This document shows positions 17,651 through 25,716 of a stretch of 64,000 nucleotides of DNA, one piece after another. Within the stretch, counting starts at the first letter, position 1; each line of letters opens with the position of its first letter. The notes beneath the pieces were generated by a model. The model was given only the letters and a program-made list of their open reading frames with translations. It was not told the origin of the DNA and did not search any database. Both the position numbers and the translations under genes were made by a program. Origin of the DNA: Actinoplanes ianthinogenes (GTDB lineage Bacteria; Actinomycetota; Actinomycetes; Mycobacteriales; Micromonosporaceae); assembly GCF_018324205.1 (NCBI RefSeq), contig NZ_AP023356.1, positions 6,883,501 through 6,947,500 on the forward strand, written 5' to 3'.

Positions 17651-17700
17651 ATGTCACTTGATGACATCGCCTGCGCTACAGTGATGTCATCAAGTGACAT
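17651..17700. promoter_or_regulatory. Perfect 17-bp inverted repeat, TetR operator
   Basis: ATGTCACTTGATGACAT (17651-17667) and its exact reverse complement (17684-17700) flank a 16-bp spacer. Each arm is itself an imperfect palindrome with TGTCA and TGACA ends, so the region probably holds two dimer sites. It lies between divergent tetR and epimerase genes and ends 19 bp before the epimerase ATG. Confidence 0.85.
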
Positions 17701-17719
17701 CACGTCCACGGAGGCTGTC

Positions 17720-18607
17720 ATGCGTGTTCTCGTCACCGGCGCCAGCGGCTGGATCGGCTCCGCCACCGTCGCCGCCCTGCTCACCGCGGGTCACCAGGTC
17801 ACCGGCCTGGCCCGCTCGGACGCCTCGGCCGCGCGGATCACCGCGCTCGGCGCCACCCCGGTCCGCGGCGACATCGAGGATCTCGACGGCCTGCGGACCG
17901 CCGCCGCGGACGCCGACGGGGTCATCCACCTCGGTTACCACCACGACTTCTCCCGGATGGCCGAGGCCGCGCAGACCGACCGCGCGGCCATCACGGCGCT
18001 CGGCGCGGGCCTGGCCGGCACCGGCCGCCCGCTGGTGGTCGCCGCCGGGGTGCTCGGCCTGGCCGGCCACCCGGTCGCCACCGAGGCGGACGGCCCGGTG
18101 CCCGGCGTGCACCCGCGGGGCGCCAACGGCGCGGTGGCGCTGGCGCTGGCCGAGCAGGGCGTCCGCCCGGTCGTCGTGCGCTTCGCGCCGACCGTGCACG
18201 GCCCCGGCGACAAGGGGTTCGTCGCGGCGCTGGTCGCGGCCGCCCGGCGGACCGGCGTCGCCGGCTATGTCGCGGACGGCGCCAACCGGTGGCCCGCCGT
18301 GCACGTCCGGGACGCCGCGGCGCTGCTCCGGCTCGCGATCGAGGACGCGCCGGCCGGGTCGGTGCTGCACGCCACGGCCGAGGAGGGGGTGTCCGGCCGG
18401 CAGATCGCCGAGGCGATCGGCGGCGGTCTGGGCCTGCCGGTGGAGTCGGTGCCGGTCGAGCGGGTCGACGAGCACTTCGGGTGGATCGGGCGGCTGTTCT
18501 CGCTCGACAGCCCGGCGAGCAGTGAGGCGACGCGCCGGCTGCTCGGCTGGAAGCCGACCCACCCGACCCTGCTGGCGGACATCGCGGCGGGACACTACTT
18601 CGGCTGA
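17720..18607 (+). CDS. NAD-dependent epimerase/dehydratase, TetR-controlled
   Basis: 295 aa, atypical or extended SDR. The N-terminus MRVLVTGASGWIGSATVAAL carries the GxxGxxG dinucleotide site. GDIEDLDGL and DGVIHLGYHHD match the family's adenine-side and substrate strands. In place of the YxxxK catalytic pair the corresponding region reads HPRGANGAVALALAEQG, so classical SDR proton relay is probably missing, as in many NmrA/DUF-type relatives. A good GGAGG site lies 5 nt before ATG 17720. Control by the divergent TetR protein is indicated by the operator just upstream. The 3' end overlaps the convergent membrane-protein gene by 13 bp. Substrate unknown. Confidence 0.85.
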   Translation: MRVLVTGASGWIGSATVAALLTAGHQVTGLARSDASAARITALGATPVRGDIEDLDGLRTAAADADGVIHLGYHHDFSRMAEAAQTDRAAITALGAGLAGTGRPLVVAAGVLGLAGHPVATEADGPVPGVHPRGANGAVALALAEQGVRPVVVRFAPTVHGPGDKGFVAALVAAARRTGVAGYVADGANRWPAVHVRDAAALLRLAIEDAPAGSVLHATAEEGVSGRQIAEAIGGGLGLPVESVPVERVDEHFGWIGRLFSLDSPASSEATRRLLGWKPTHPTLLADIAAGHYFG

Positions 18608-19239
18608 CGTTCCGCGTCCATCAGCACTTTTTCCCAGGTCACGGTCTTGCCGAACACGTACGCCGTAGTGGCGATGAGGGTCGTCCCGGCCAGGAGGATC
18701 ACCGGCCCCCAGGCCGTCGCGTCGTAGGAGCAGTAGTCCTTCAACGGTGTCGTCGGCAGCGACAGTGTCCACACCAGATACGCCGCGGTGGCGGCGGCCG
18801 GCTCGACCAGCGGCACCTTGAACCGGGCGGCCGGTGCCACCTGCTTCTGACTGCGATATGCCAGCCCCAGGGTGAGCAGCACGGTCGCCACCCCCAGCAG
18901 GGCCAGCCAGACCCAGCGGGAGGTGTAGTTCGCGTCGCACTCCCGAGCGCCCGGCGGGGCGCTGACCGTGCCGAGCGCGGCCTGCACGGCCAGGTAGATC
19001 GAGATGGTCTCGGTCGGCACGTACTTGACCAGTTGGGTGAGGACCGACCCGGTGACGCTGGTGCCGGCGTTGGTCCTCGCCGCCAGTTCCCCGGCGATCT
19101 TGGCGTCGTCGGGCGGTGCGCCCTTGGCCATCTGCTCGGCGGTGACCGCGGCCGCGGTGGCGGCCGCGGTCTGCGGGGAGGCGCCGGGCGTGCCGCGCAG
19201 ACGCAGCGCACTGTCCTCGGCCATCGACGACAGGCTCAT
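18595..19239 (-). CDS. Predicted membrane protein of unknown function
   Basis: 214 aa. The first 75 residues are hydrophilic and Ala-rich (TAAATAAAVTAEQMAKG). The rest has about four hydrophobic segments, with YVPTETISIYLAVQAAL, WVWLALLGVATVLLTLGLAY, a middle span around AAATAAYLVWTLSL and WGPVILLAGTTLIATTAYVFG near the end. Two cysteines (RECDANY and DYCSYD) lie in regions likely outside the membrane and could pair. The KYVPTETISIYLA motif recurs, as far as I recall, in actinobacterial proteins of unknown function. ATG 19239 has a GGAGGG site 6 nt upstream; longer frames would need a TTG. No functional prediction. Confidence 0.7.
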   Translation of the reverse strand: MSLSSMAEDSALRLRGTPGASPQTAAATAAAVTAEQMAKGAPPDDAKIAGELAARTNAGTSVTGSVLTQLVKYVPTETISIYLAVQAALGTVSAPPGARECDANYTSRWVWLALLGVATVLLTLGLAYRSQKQVAPAARFKVPLVEPAAATAAYLVWTLSLPTTPLKDYCSYDATAWGPVILLAGTTLIATTAYVFGKTVTWEKVLMDAERQPK

Positions 19240-19400
19240 GCCGGCCCTCCGGGGCAAGACTCAGAACGGAAAATTGAGGCGACATTAGGCCCGGAAGCCA
19301 CCCGGGTCAATGAATACGAAGTGTCCGGAAGGCGACCTGGGAAACAATGGATAGATCGGCTGATTGACACTGGTGAAGTGACCGGCGTTGACTTTCCGGC

Positions 19401-20405
19401 ATGCCGATAAAACGGTACGGCGTGCTGCGTGCCGCCGTCATCGATTGCAAGATCGAAACCACCGACACTCCGCATTACCAGATACATCTGCGCGCGGCCG
19501 GCGTCGATTACCGGGCCGCCGTCAACGTGCGGTCCCAGCAGTCGCCGCCCGAGTTGCTCTACCTGGCCGTCGACCCGTTCACCCACCCGGTGCTGGAGCA
19601 GCTGAAAGCGCTGCCGGACGGGTTCACCGAGCTGGAGAGCCGCCCCGGCGGCGCGGCCCTGGACTACATCCGGGGCAACCTGTTCCAGCGCCAGGACATG
19701 CGCCCGGTCCCGACCGCCGCACCCGGCCCGGAGAACGATCTCGGCGATTTCCTAGATCATTATGTACGCCGTGCGCTGGCCGATACCGAGGCCCGGGTCC
19801 ATCTATTCGGCCAGGCCTGGGGACCGGAGCCGCAGCCCGACAAGATTTTCCATTTCTCGCCCGGCAACGGCGTCCACGACATACACATGAATCAGGGCAA
19901 CGACGGCCGCTTCACCGGTGACGACGGCGTTTATCAGGACGGCGGTCTGCTGCTGCGCTTCGGCGACGCCTGGGTGGCGATCTTCCTGGCCTTCCAGTCG
20001 CAGGCCTGGCACACCGACGACATCACCGGCCACCGCCTCCCGGACGTGCCCACCCCGGGCCCCACCCCCGGCCCCGGCGAGCCCGACCACCTGGTCCGCA
20101 TCGTGGGCGCCCTGGCGAACCCGGTCGGCCCGGCCCCGGAGGCGGAGTCGGTGACGCTGCTCAACGCGTCCCCGTCCGACCTCGACCTGACCGGGTGGGC
20201 CCTGCTCGACCGCGCCAAGAACAGGCAGCCGCTGAGCGGCCTGCTCGCGGCGGGCGCGACCCTGCGGGTGGCGGTCGCGGCCCCGGTCGCCCTCGGCAAC
20301 CGGGGCGGCACGATCACCGTCCTGAACGCCGACGGCCTGAAGGTGGACGGCGTCGCCTACACCGCCGACCAGGCCGCCACGGAGGGCTGGACGATCGTCT
20401 TCTGA
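19401..20405 (+). CDS. DUF2278 (YukJ-like) protein with lamin-tail domain
   Basis: 334 aa. The N-terminal 210 residues match the DUF2278/YukJ family: MPIKRYGVLRAAVIDCKIE, PHYQIHLRAAGVDYRAAVNV and later HFSPGNGVHDIHMNQGND, where the GxxDIHMNQG stretch is conserved. A Pro/Gly linker (PTPGPTPGPGEPD) leads to a C-terminal lamin-tail (LTD) Ig-like fold of about 115 residues with ESVTLLNASPSDLDLTGWALLD, the usual LTD strand pattern. There is no signal peptide, so it is likely cytoplasmic. Biochemical function is unknown. LTD domains often bring nucleic-acid or cell-surface binding in bacteria, so a phage- or DNA-related role is possible but unsupported here. Confidence 0.85.
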   Translation: MPIKRYGVLRAAVIDCKIETTDTPHYQIHLRAAGVDYRAAVNVRSQQSPPELLYLAVDPFTHPVLEQLKALPDGFTELESRPGGAALDYIRGNLFQRQDMRPVPTAAPGPENDLGDFLDHYVRRALADTEARVHLFGQAWGPEPQPDKIFHFSPGNGVHDIHMNQGNDGRFTGDDGVYQDGGLLLRFGDAWVAIFLAFQSQAWHTDDITGHRLPDVPTPGPTPGPGEPDHLVRIVGALANPVGPAPEAESVTLLNASPSDLDLTGWALLDRAKNRQPLSGLLAAGATLRVAVAAPVALGNRGGTITVLNADGLKVDGVAYTADQAATEGWTIVF

Positions 20406-20536
20406 CCGCCCGCCCCGGCCCCTGCGCGGGCTGCGGCACGCTTCCGGTCAGGATTGGCGGTCCGCTGCTGCGCCGGGAGTTGCCCAAGTGCGCGCGCCGG
20501 GTGGCGGGCGGCGGGAGTGGCTGGGAGCCTCACACC

Positions 20537-20989
20537 ATGGAGGTGCTGGTGTGGGTGCGGGAGGGAGTCTGGCCGGCGGCGATCGACGCGGCCGGCGAGG
20601 CCGCCGGGGTGGACGACGCGGTGACGATGGTGCACGTGCTGGATCCGGCCATCGCGGCCGGGGCGCACGGGGCCTACGCCGGATTGCTGGGGCGAGGCGG
20701 GTGGCCGCACCGGGGACACCCGGATCCCGGGGACGCCGTCGAGGCGGCCGGGGTGGCGGCGGAGGCCGAGCTGATGGCCGCGGCGGTGGAGCGGTTCGGG
20801 CGGGACGTGCGGACCGTGTTCCGGCGCGGGCGGGTCGAGCACGAGGTGGTCGCGGCCTGCGCCGGGATGGACCTGCTGGTGATGGCCCGGGACGGGGAGA
20901 CCGGACGGGCCGGGCCGAGGAGTCTGGGGCCGGCCGGGCGGTTCGTGCTGGACCACGCCCCGTGCCGGGTGCTGCTGGTCTGGCCGTGA
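20537..20989 (+). CDS. Universal stress protein (UspA-like)
   Basis: 150 aa, one USP domain. The alpha/beta Rossmann-like fold is visible as MEVLVWVREG, then VTMVHVLDPAI, VRTVFRRGRVEHEVVAAC, MDLLVMARDGE and a terminal HAPCRVLLVWP. The ATP-binding GxxGS(9)-type motif is degenerate (ARDGETGRAGPRSLGPAGRFVLDH), with GP-RSLGPAGRFV approximating the final part. ATG 20537 is embedded in ACACCATGGAGG with no strong ribosome site upstream. It lies just before the kdp operon, which itself contains a USP domain in KdpD. Whether it is functionally tied to potassium stress is only a guess from position. Confidence 0.85.
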   Translation: MEVLVWVREGVWPAAIDAAGEAAGVDDAVTMVHVLDPAIAAGAHGAYAGLLGRGGWPHRGHPDPGDAVEAAGVAAEAELMAAAVERFGRDVRTVFRRGRVEHEVVAACAGMDLLVMARDGETGRAGPRSLGPAGRFVLDHAPCRVLLVWP

Positions 20990-21105
20990 ACAGGGCGTCA
21001 AAAACGGGGCCGGGGCCGTCTGCGAGACGTGAACAGCTCTCGTAACGGGATCGTCGGCGAGGTTGAGTTCGGGCGTACCCGAAAAACCTCTACTGAGGAG
21101 TCCCC

Positions 21106-21186
21106 GTGGCTGATCTCGGCTTCGTCCTGCTCACGGTGGCGCTGTTCGCGGCGCTGACCGTGCTGGTCCGGGTGGTCGAACGCTGA
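21106..21186 (+). CDS. 26-aa single-helix membrane peptide preceding kdpF
   Basis: GTG 21106 with a TGAGGAG site 8 nt upstream encodes a peptide that is nearly one hydrophobic helix (FVLLTVALFAALTVLVRVV) ending in ER. Its TGA shares the A with the kdpF ATG, so the peptide, kdpF, kdpA and kdpB are all translationally chained. It is too short for standard gene calling but has the right codon bias. A second small hydrophobic subunit beside KdpF is the natural hypothesis. Confidence 0.65.
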   Translation: MADLGFVLLTVALFAALTVLVRVVER

Positions 21187-21275
21187 TGAGCGCCGTCAAC
21201 CTCGCCGGCCTCGTCGTGGCCGTGCCGCTGGCCGTCCTGCTGGTCGCCGCCCTGCTGTTCCCGGAGAAGTTCTGA
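21186..21275 (+). CDS. kdpF: KdpF, small stabilising subunit of the K+-ATPase
   Basis: 29 aa: one transmembrane helix (LAGLVVAVPLAVLLVAALLF) ending in the family-typical LLFPEKF. KdpF lies in the membrane next to KdpA and stabilises the KdpFABC complex. The ATG overlaps the preceding peptide's stop, and its TGA overlaps the kdpA ATG. The length matches known KdpF proteins. Confidence 0.9.
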   Translation: MSAVNLAGLVVAVPLAVLLVAALLFPEKF

Positions 21276-22912
21276 TGGTCCTCGTCCTGACGCTGGCCAT
21301 CGCCCTCGTCGCCGTCCACCGCCCGTTCGGTGACTACATGTATCGCGTGGTGACGGGCAAAAACCACAACTTCCTGGAAAAAGCGATTTACCGTACGGTC
21401 GGAGCGAACCCGGCAGCCGATCAGTCCTGGGGTGTCTACGCCCGCTCGGTGCTCGCCTTCTCCGCCGTCTCGATCCTCTTCCTCTATCTGCTGCTGCGCG
21501 TGCAGGACAGGTTGTGGCTGTCGCTCGGCATGGACCCGGTGACGAGTCACATCGCCTGGAACACCGCCGTCAGCTTCGTGACCAACACGAACTGGCAGGC
21601 CTATGCGGGCGAGTCCACGATGGGCCACCTCGCCCAGATGGCCGGCCTGGCGGTGCAGAACTTCGTCTCGGCGAGCGTCGGCATCGCGGTCGCCGTGGCC
21701 CTGGTCCGGGGCTTCGCGGCCAGGCGGGCGACCACGCTGGGCAACTTCTGGGTCGACCTGACCCGGATCACGCTGCGGATCCTGGTGCCGATCTGCGTGC
21801 TGGCCACGCTGATCCTCATGGTCGGCGGGGTGGTGCAGAACCTCTCGGCCGGCACGGACGTCACCACGCTGACCGGCGGGACCCAGCACCTCACCGGTGG
21901 ACCGGTCGCCTCCCAGGAGGCGATCAAGGAACTGGGCACGAACGGAGGCGGGTTCTACAACGCCAACTCGGCTCACCCGTACGAGAATCCGTCGGTCTGG
22001 ACCAACTGGCTCCAGATCTTTCTCCTCCTCCTGATCCCGTTCTCGCTGCCCCGGGTCTTCGGCCGGATGGTCGGGCAGAACCGGCAGGGCTACGCGATCG
22101 TCGCGGTGATGGCGCTGCTGGCGCTGGCGAGCGTCGCGCTGACCGTGGGCCTGGAGACGCACGGGGCCGGCACGGTCCCGCAGGCGGCGGGCGCGGCGAT
22201 GGAGGGCAAGGAGACCCGGTTCGGGGTCACCGGCTCGGCGGTCTTCGCGGCCGCGACCACGCTGACCTCGACCGGGGCGGTCAACTCGTTCCACGACTCG
22301 TTCACGTCGCTGGGCGGGATGATGCCGATGGCCGACATGATGCTCGGCGAGGTCGCTCCGGGCGGCGTCGGCTCCGGGCTGTACGGCCTGCTCATCCTCG
22401 CGGTGCTCACGGTGTTCGTTGCCGGGCTGATGGTCGGCCGCACGCCGGAGTACCTGGGCAAGAAGATCGGCGCCCGGGAGATCAAGCTGGCCTCGCTGTA
22501 CTTCCTGGTCACCCCGGTGCTGGTGCTCACCGGTGTGGCCACGGCGTTCGCCACCGGCAACAGCGCGACCGCGCTGAACAGCGGGCCGCACGGTCTCGCC
22601 GAGGTGCTGTACGCCTTCACCAGCGCCGCCAACAACAACGGCTCCGCCTTCGCCGGCATCACCGTCAACACGCCGTGGTGGGACGTCGCCACCGGGCTGG
22701 TCATGCTGCTCGGCCGCTTCCTGCCGCTGGTGCTCGTGCTGGCGCTGGCCGGTGCCCTGGCGAGGCAGCAGCCGGTCCCCGAGTCCGAGGGCACGCTCCC
22801 CACCCATCAGCCGCTGTTCGTCGGCATGGTCGCCGGGGTGACCGTCGTCCTCGTCGCGCTCACCTTCCTCCCCGCTCTCGCTCTCGGACCCCTCGCGGAG
22901 GGCCTGTCATGA
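21275..22912 (+). CDS. kdpA: KdpA, potassium-binding and translocating subunit
   Basis: 545 aa, about ten transmembrane helices, of the K+ transporter superfamily. The four P-loop selectivity regions are visible: VSFVTNTNWQAYAGE, LGTNGGGFYNANSAHPYEN, TSTGAVNSFHDSFT and TSAANNNGSAFAG. The N-terminus is slightly shorter than in E. coli (557 aa). It provides the channel-like path for high-affinity K+ uptake, driven by KdpB. Translation is coupled to kdpF at one end and to kdpB (ATGA) at the other. Expression is expected under K+ limitation through KdpDE, encoded downstream. Confidence 0.98.
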   Translation: MVLVLTLAIALVAVHRPFGDYMYRVVTGKNHNFLEKAIYRTVGANPAADQSWGVYARSVLAFSAVSILFLYLLLRVQDRLWLSLGMDPVTSHIAWNTAVSFVTNTNWQAYAGESTMGHLAQMAGLAVQNFVSASVGIAVAVALVRGFAARRATTLGNFWVDLTRITLRILVPICVLATLILMVGGVVQNLSAGTDVTTLTGGTQHLTGGPVASQEAIKELGTNGGGFYNANSAHPYENPSVWTNWLQIFLLLLIPFSLPRVFGRMVGQNRQGYAIVAVMALLALASVALTVGLETHGAGTVPQAAGAAMEGKETRFGVTGSAVFAAATTLTSTGAVNSFHDSFTSLGGMMPMADMMLGEVAPGGVGSGLYGLLILAVLTVFVAGLMVGRTPEYLGKKIGAREIKLASLYFLVTPVLVLTGVATAFATGNSATALNSGPHGLAEVLYAFTSAANNNGSAFAGITVNTPWWDVATGLVMLLGRFLPLVLVLALAGALARQQPVPESEGTLPTHQPLFVGMVAGVTVVLVALTFLPALALGPLAEGLS

Positions 22913-24960
22913 CCGTCGTTCTCGGCCACCCGGCCACCCCTGTGCGGCCGGCCGGAGTCCGGCGGGCGAGCCTGCTGGAGGCGCTGCGCAAACTCGACCC
23001 CCGCGTCATGTGGCGCAACCCGGTGATGCTCGTCGTCGAGGCCGGCGCGGTCTTCACCACCGTGCTGAGCATCGCCGCGCCGAGCGGGTTCGCCTGGCTG
23101 ATCACCGGCTGGCTGTGGCTGACCGTGTTCTTCGCCAACCTGGCCGAGGCGGTCGCCGAGGGCCGCGGCAGGGCCCAGGCCGCGGCGCTGCGGTCGGCCA
23201 AGCGGGACACCGTCGCCCACCTGCGGGACGGCCGGGAGATCGCGGCCACCGAGCTCGCTCTCGGCGACGTGGTGGTGGTCGAGGCCGGGCAGACCATCCC
23301 CGGCGACGGTGACGTCGTCGAGGGCATCGCCAGCGTCGACGAGTCGGCCATCACCGGCGAGTCCGCCCCGGTCATCCGCGAGTCCGGCGGCGACCGGTCG
23401 GCGGTCACCGGCGGCACCCGGGTGCTCTCCGACCGGATCGTCGTCCGGATCACCCAGCGGCCCGGCCAGAGCTTCGTGGACCGGATGATCGCCCTGGTCG
23501 AGGGCGCGAACCGGCAGAAGACGCCGAACGAGATCGCCCTGACCATCCTGCTCGCGGCGCTGACGATCATCTTCCTGCTGGCCGTGGTCACCCTCCAGCC
23601 CCTGGCGATCTTCTCGAAGGCCTATCAGTCGGCGGCGCCGGACACCGCGGCGATCACCGCGGACGGGGTGACCGGGATCGTGCTGGTCTCGCTGCTGGTG
23701 TGCCTGATCCCGACCACCATCGGCGCCCTGCTGTCCGCGATCGGGATCGCCGGGATGGACCGGCTGGTGCGACGCAACGTCCTGGCGATGAGCGGGCGCG
23801 CCGTCGAGGCCGCCGGTGACGTGAGCACCCTGCTGCTGGACAAGACCGGGACGATCACCTTGGGCAATCGGCAAGCCGCTGAGTTCGTACCGGAAACCGG
23901 GGTCGATCCCCGGACGCTCGCGGACGCCGCGCAGCTCAGCAGCCTTGCCGACGAGACGCCCGAAGGGCGGTCGATCGTGGTCCTGGCGAAGAACGAGTAC
24001 GGGCTGCGCGAGCGCGAGCCGGGACTGATGGGCGACGCGGTCTGGGTGCCGTTCACCGCGCAGACCCGGATGAGCGGGGTCGACCTGCCCGGGCGGACGA
24101 TCCGCAAGGGTGCGGCGGCCGCGGTGCTCGCCTGGGCCGGCGAGACGTCCGGCGAGGTGGACGAGATCGTCGACCGGATCAGCGCGAGCGGTGGGACGCC
24201 GCTGGTGGTGGCCGAGAACGGGCGGATCCTCGGGGTGATCCACCTCAAGGACGTGGTGAAGTCCGGGATGCCGGCGCGGTTCGCCGAGATGCGCCGGATG
24301 GGCATCCGGACCGTGATGATCACCGGGGACAACCCGCGGACCGCGGCGGCGATCGCGGCCGAGGCCGGAGTCGACGACTTCCTCGCCGAGGCGACCCCGG
24401 AGGACAAGCTCGCGCTGATCAGAAAGGAACAGCGGGGCGGACGCCTGGTGGCGATGACCGGCGACGGCACCAACGACGCGCCGGCCCTGGCCCAGGCCGA
24501 CGTCGGCGTCGCGATGAACACCGGCACGTCGGCCGCCAAGGAGGCCGGCAACATGGTCGACCTCGACTCCGACCCGACCAAGCTGATCGAGATCGTCGAG
24601 ATCGGCAAGCAACTGCTGATCACCCGGGGGGCGCTGACCACGTTCAGCATCGCGAACGACATCGCCAAGTACTTCGCCATCATCCCGGCCGTGTTCGCCG
24701 GGGTGTACCCGGGCCTGGACACGCTCAACGTGATGCGGCTGCACTCGCCCGGCTCGGCGATCCTGTCCGCGGTCATCTTCAACGCCCTGGTCATCGTGGC
24801 GCTGATCCCGCTCGCCCTGCGCGGGGTGCGCTATCGGCCGTCGTCGGCGAGCGCGCTGCTGCGCCGGAACCTGCTGATCTACGGCCTGGGCGGCGTCGTC
24901 GCGCCGTTCCTCGGCATCAAGCTCATCGATCTCGTCATCCAGCTCATCCCGGGGATCTGA
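22909..24960 (+). CDS. kdpB: KdpB, P-type ATPase catalytic subunit
   Basis: 683 aa. The phosphorylation motif LLLDKTGTITLGN carries the aspartate that becomes phosphorylated. The actuator loop is ESAITGESAPV (TGES), and the nucleotide/phosphorylation region has FTAQTRMSGVDL and TGDGTNDAPALAQADVG. The membrane region shows CLIPTTIGALLSAIGIAGMDR. ATG 22909 overlaps the kdpA stop by 4 bp; a longer frame through kdpA is a shadow. ATP hydrolysis here powers K+ movement through KdpA. In known systems Ser162 of the TGES loop is the site of inhibitory phosphorylation, and the matching Ser is present here. Confidence 0.98.
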   Translation: MTVVLGHPATPVRPAGVRRASLLEALRKLDPRVMWRNPVMLVVEAGAVFTTVLSIAAPSGFAWLITGWLWLTVFFANLAEAVAEGRGRAQAAALRSAKRDTVAHLRDGREIAATELALGDVVVVEAGQTIPGDGDVVEGIASVDESAITGESAPVIRESGGDRSAVTGGTRVLSDRIVVRITQRPGQSFVDRMIALVEGANRQKTPNEIALTILLAALTIIFLLAVVTLQPLAIFSKAYQSAAPDTAAITADGVTGIVLVSLLVCLIPTTIGALLSAIGIAGMDRLVRRNVLAMSGRAVEAAGDVSTLLLDKTGTITLGNRQAAEFVPETGVDPRTLADAAQLSSLADETPEGRSIVVLAKNEYGLREREPGLMGDAVWVPFTAQTRMSGVDLPGRTIRKGAAAAVLAWAGETSGEVDEIVDRISASGGTPLVVAENGRILGVIHLKDVVKSGMPARFAEMRRMGIRTVMITGDNPRTAAAIAAEAGVDDFLAEATPEDKLALIRKEQRGGRLVAMTGDGTNDAPALAQADVGVAMNTGTSAAKEAGNMVDLDSDPTKLIEIVEIGKQLLITRGALTTFSIANDIAKYFAIIPAVFAGVYPGLDTLNVMRLHSPGSAILSAVIFNALVIVALIPLALRGVRYRPSSASALLRRNLLIYGLGGVVAPFLGIKLIDLVIQLIPGI

Positions 24961-24966
24961 TCCACG

Positions 24967-25716
24967 ATGCGAACTGTCTACCCCGCGGCGCTGCGCGCGC
25001 TGCTCGTCTTCACGGTCCTGCTGGGCCTGGTCTATCCGCTGGCCTTCGTCGCGCTCGGCAGGCTGCCGGTCTTCGCGGCGGACCGCCACCTGATCGGGCA
25101 GTCGTTCACCGACGCCGACGGCAATCCGGTGCCCCGCTACTTCCAGAGCCGGCCGTCGGCGGGTGACTACGATCCGACGGCCACCGGGGCGAGCAACCTC
25201 GGGCCGGAGGACGTGGTCGACACCCCGGAGCGCACCAGCCTGCTCACCCAGGTGTGTGCGCGCAGCCTGGCGATCGGCAGGCTGGAAGGTGTGGACGGGA
25301 GCCGGCCCTACTGCACCGCCGGCGGGGTCGGCGCGGTCCTCGAGGTGTTCCGCCGGGACGGGCTGACCGGGCCGGTCGTCCGGGTGATCGCGGTCAACGG
25401 GCCGGCCTTCGTCAGCACCTACGCCGGAGTGCCCGTCGAGCCCGGTTCCGGCCGGGTCCCCGGTGGGGTGATCACGCCGATCCGGGGTGACGCGCCGTCG
25501 CGGCCGGTGGTCCCCGCGGACGCCGTCACCGCCAGTGGCTCAGGGATAGATCCGGACATTTCCGTTGCATACGCTGAGCTGCAGGCCGCTCGTGTCGCGC
25601 GGGAAAGGGGGCTCGCCGTCGGACTCGTGCACGATGTGATCAAGGAGAACGCCGAAGGTGGGGTCGTCAACGTGCTGAAGCTCAACGAAGCCCTCGACGG
25701 CCATGCCTCGCGGTGA
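24967..25716 (+). CDS. kdpC: KdpC, K+-ATPase accessory subunit
   Basis: 249 aa with one N-terminal membrane anchor (LLVFTVLLGLVYPLAFVAL) and an outside domain. FQSRPSAGDYDPTATGASNLGP matches the FxxRPSaxxY motif and the conserved GxSNLGP stretch. The C-terminus ends in NVLKLNEAL, as in other KdpC proteins. It is longer than E. coli KdpC (190 aa) because of an insertion of about 50 residues between the conserved halves (roughly residues 95-195). It starts 6 bp after kdpB and overlaps kdpD by 14 bp. KdpC supports ATP binding by KdpB. Confidence 0.97.
   Translation: MRTVYPAALRALLVFTVLLGLVYPLAFVALGRLPVFAADRHLIGQSFTDADGNPVPRYFQSRPSAGDYDPTATGASNLGPEDVVDTPERTSLLTQVCARSLAIGRLEGVDGSRPYCTAGGVGAVLEVFRRDGLTGPVVRVIAVNGPAFVSTYAGVPVEPGSGRVPGGVITPIRGDAPSRPVVPADAVTASGSGIDPDISVAYAELQAARVARERGLAVGLVHDVIKENAEGGVVNVLKLNEALDGHASR

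Noticed and set aside
20990..21105. A riboswitch (for example a c-di-AMP type) in front of kdp
   Set aside because: No conserved riboswitch core was recognised in the 116-bp leader; only a promoter-sized region with a good ribosome site.
21514..22908. Long open frame upstream of and in frame with kdpB
   Set aside because: It lies across kdpA in a different frame; the ATG at 22909 with 4-bp overlap is the proper kdpB start.
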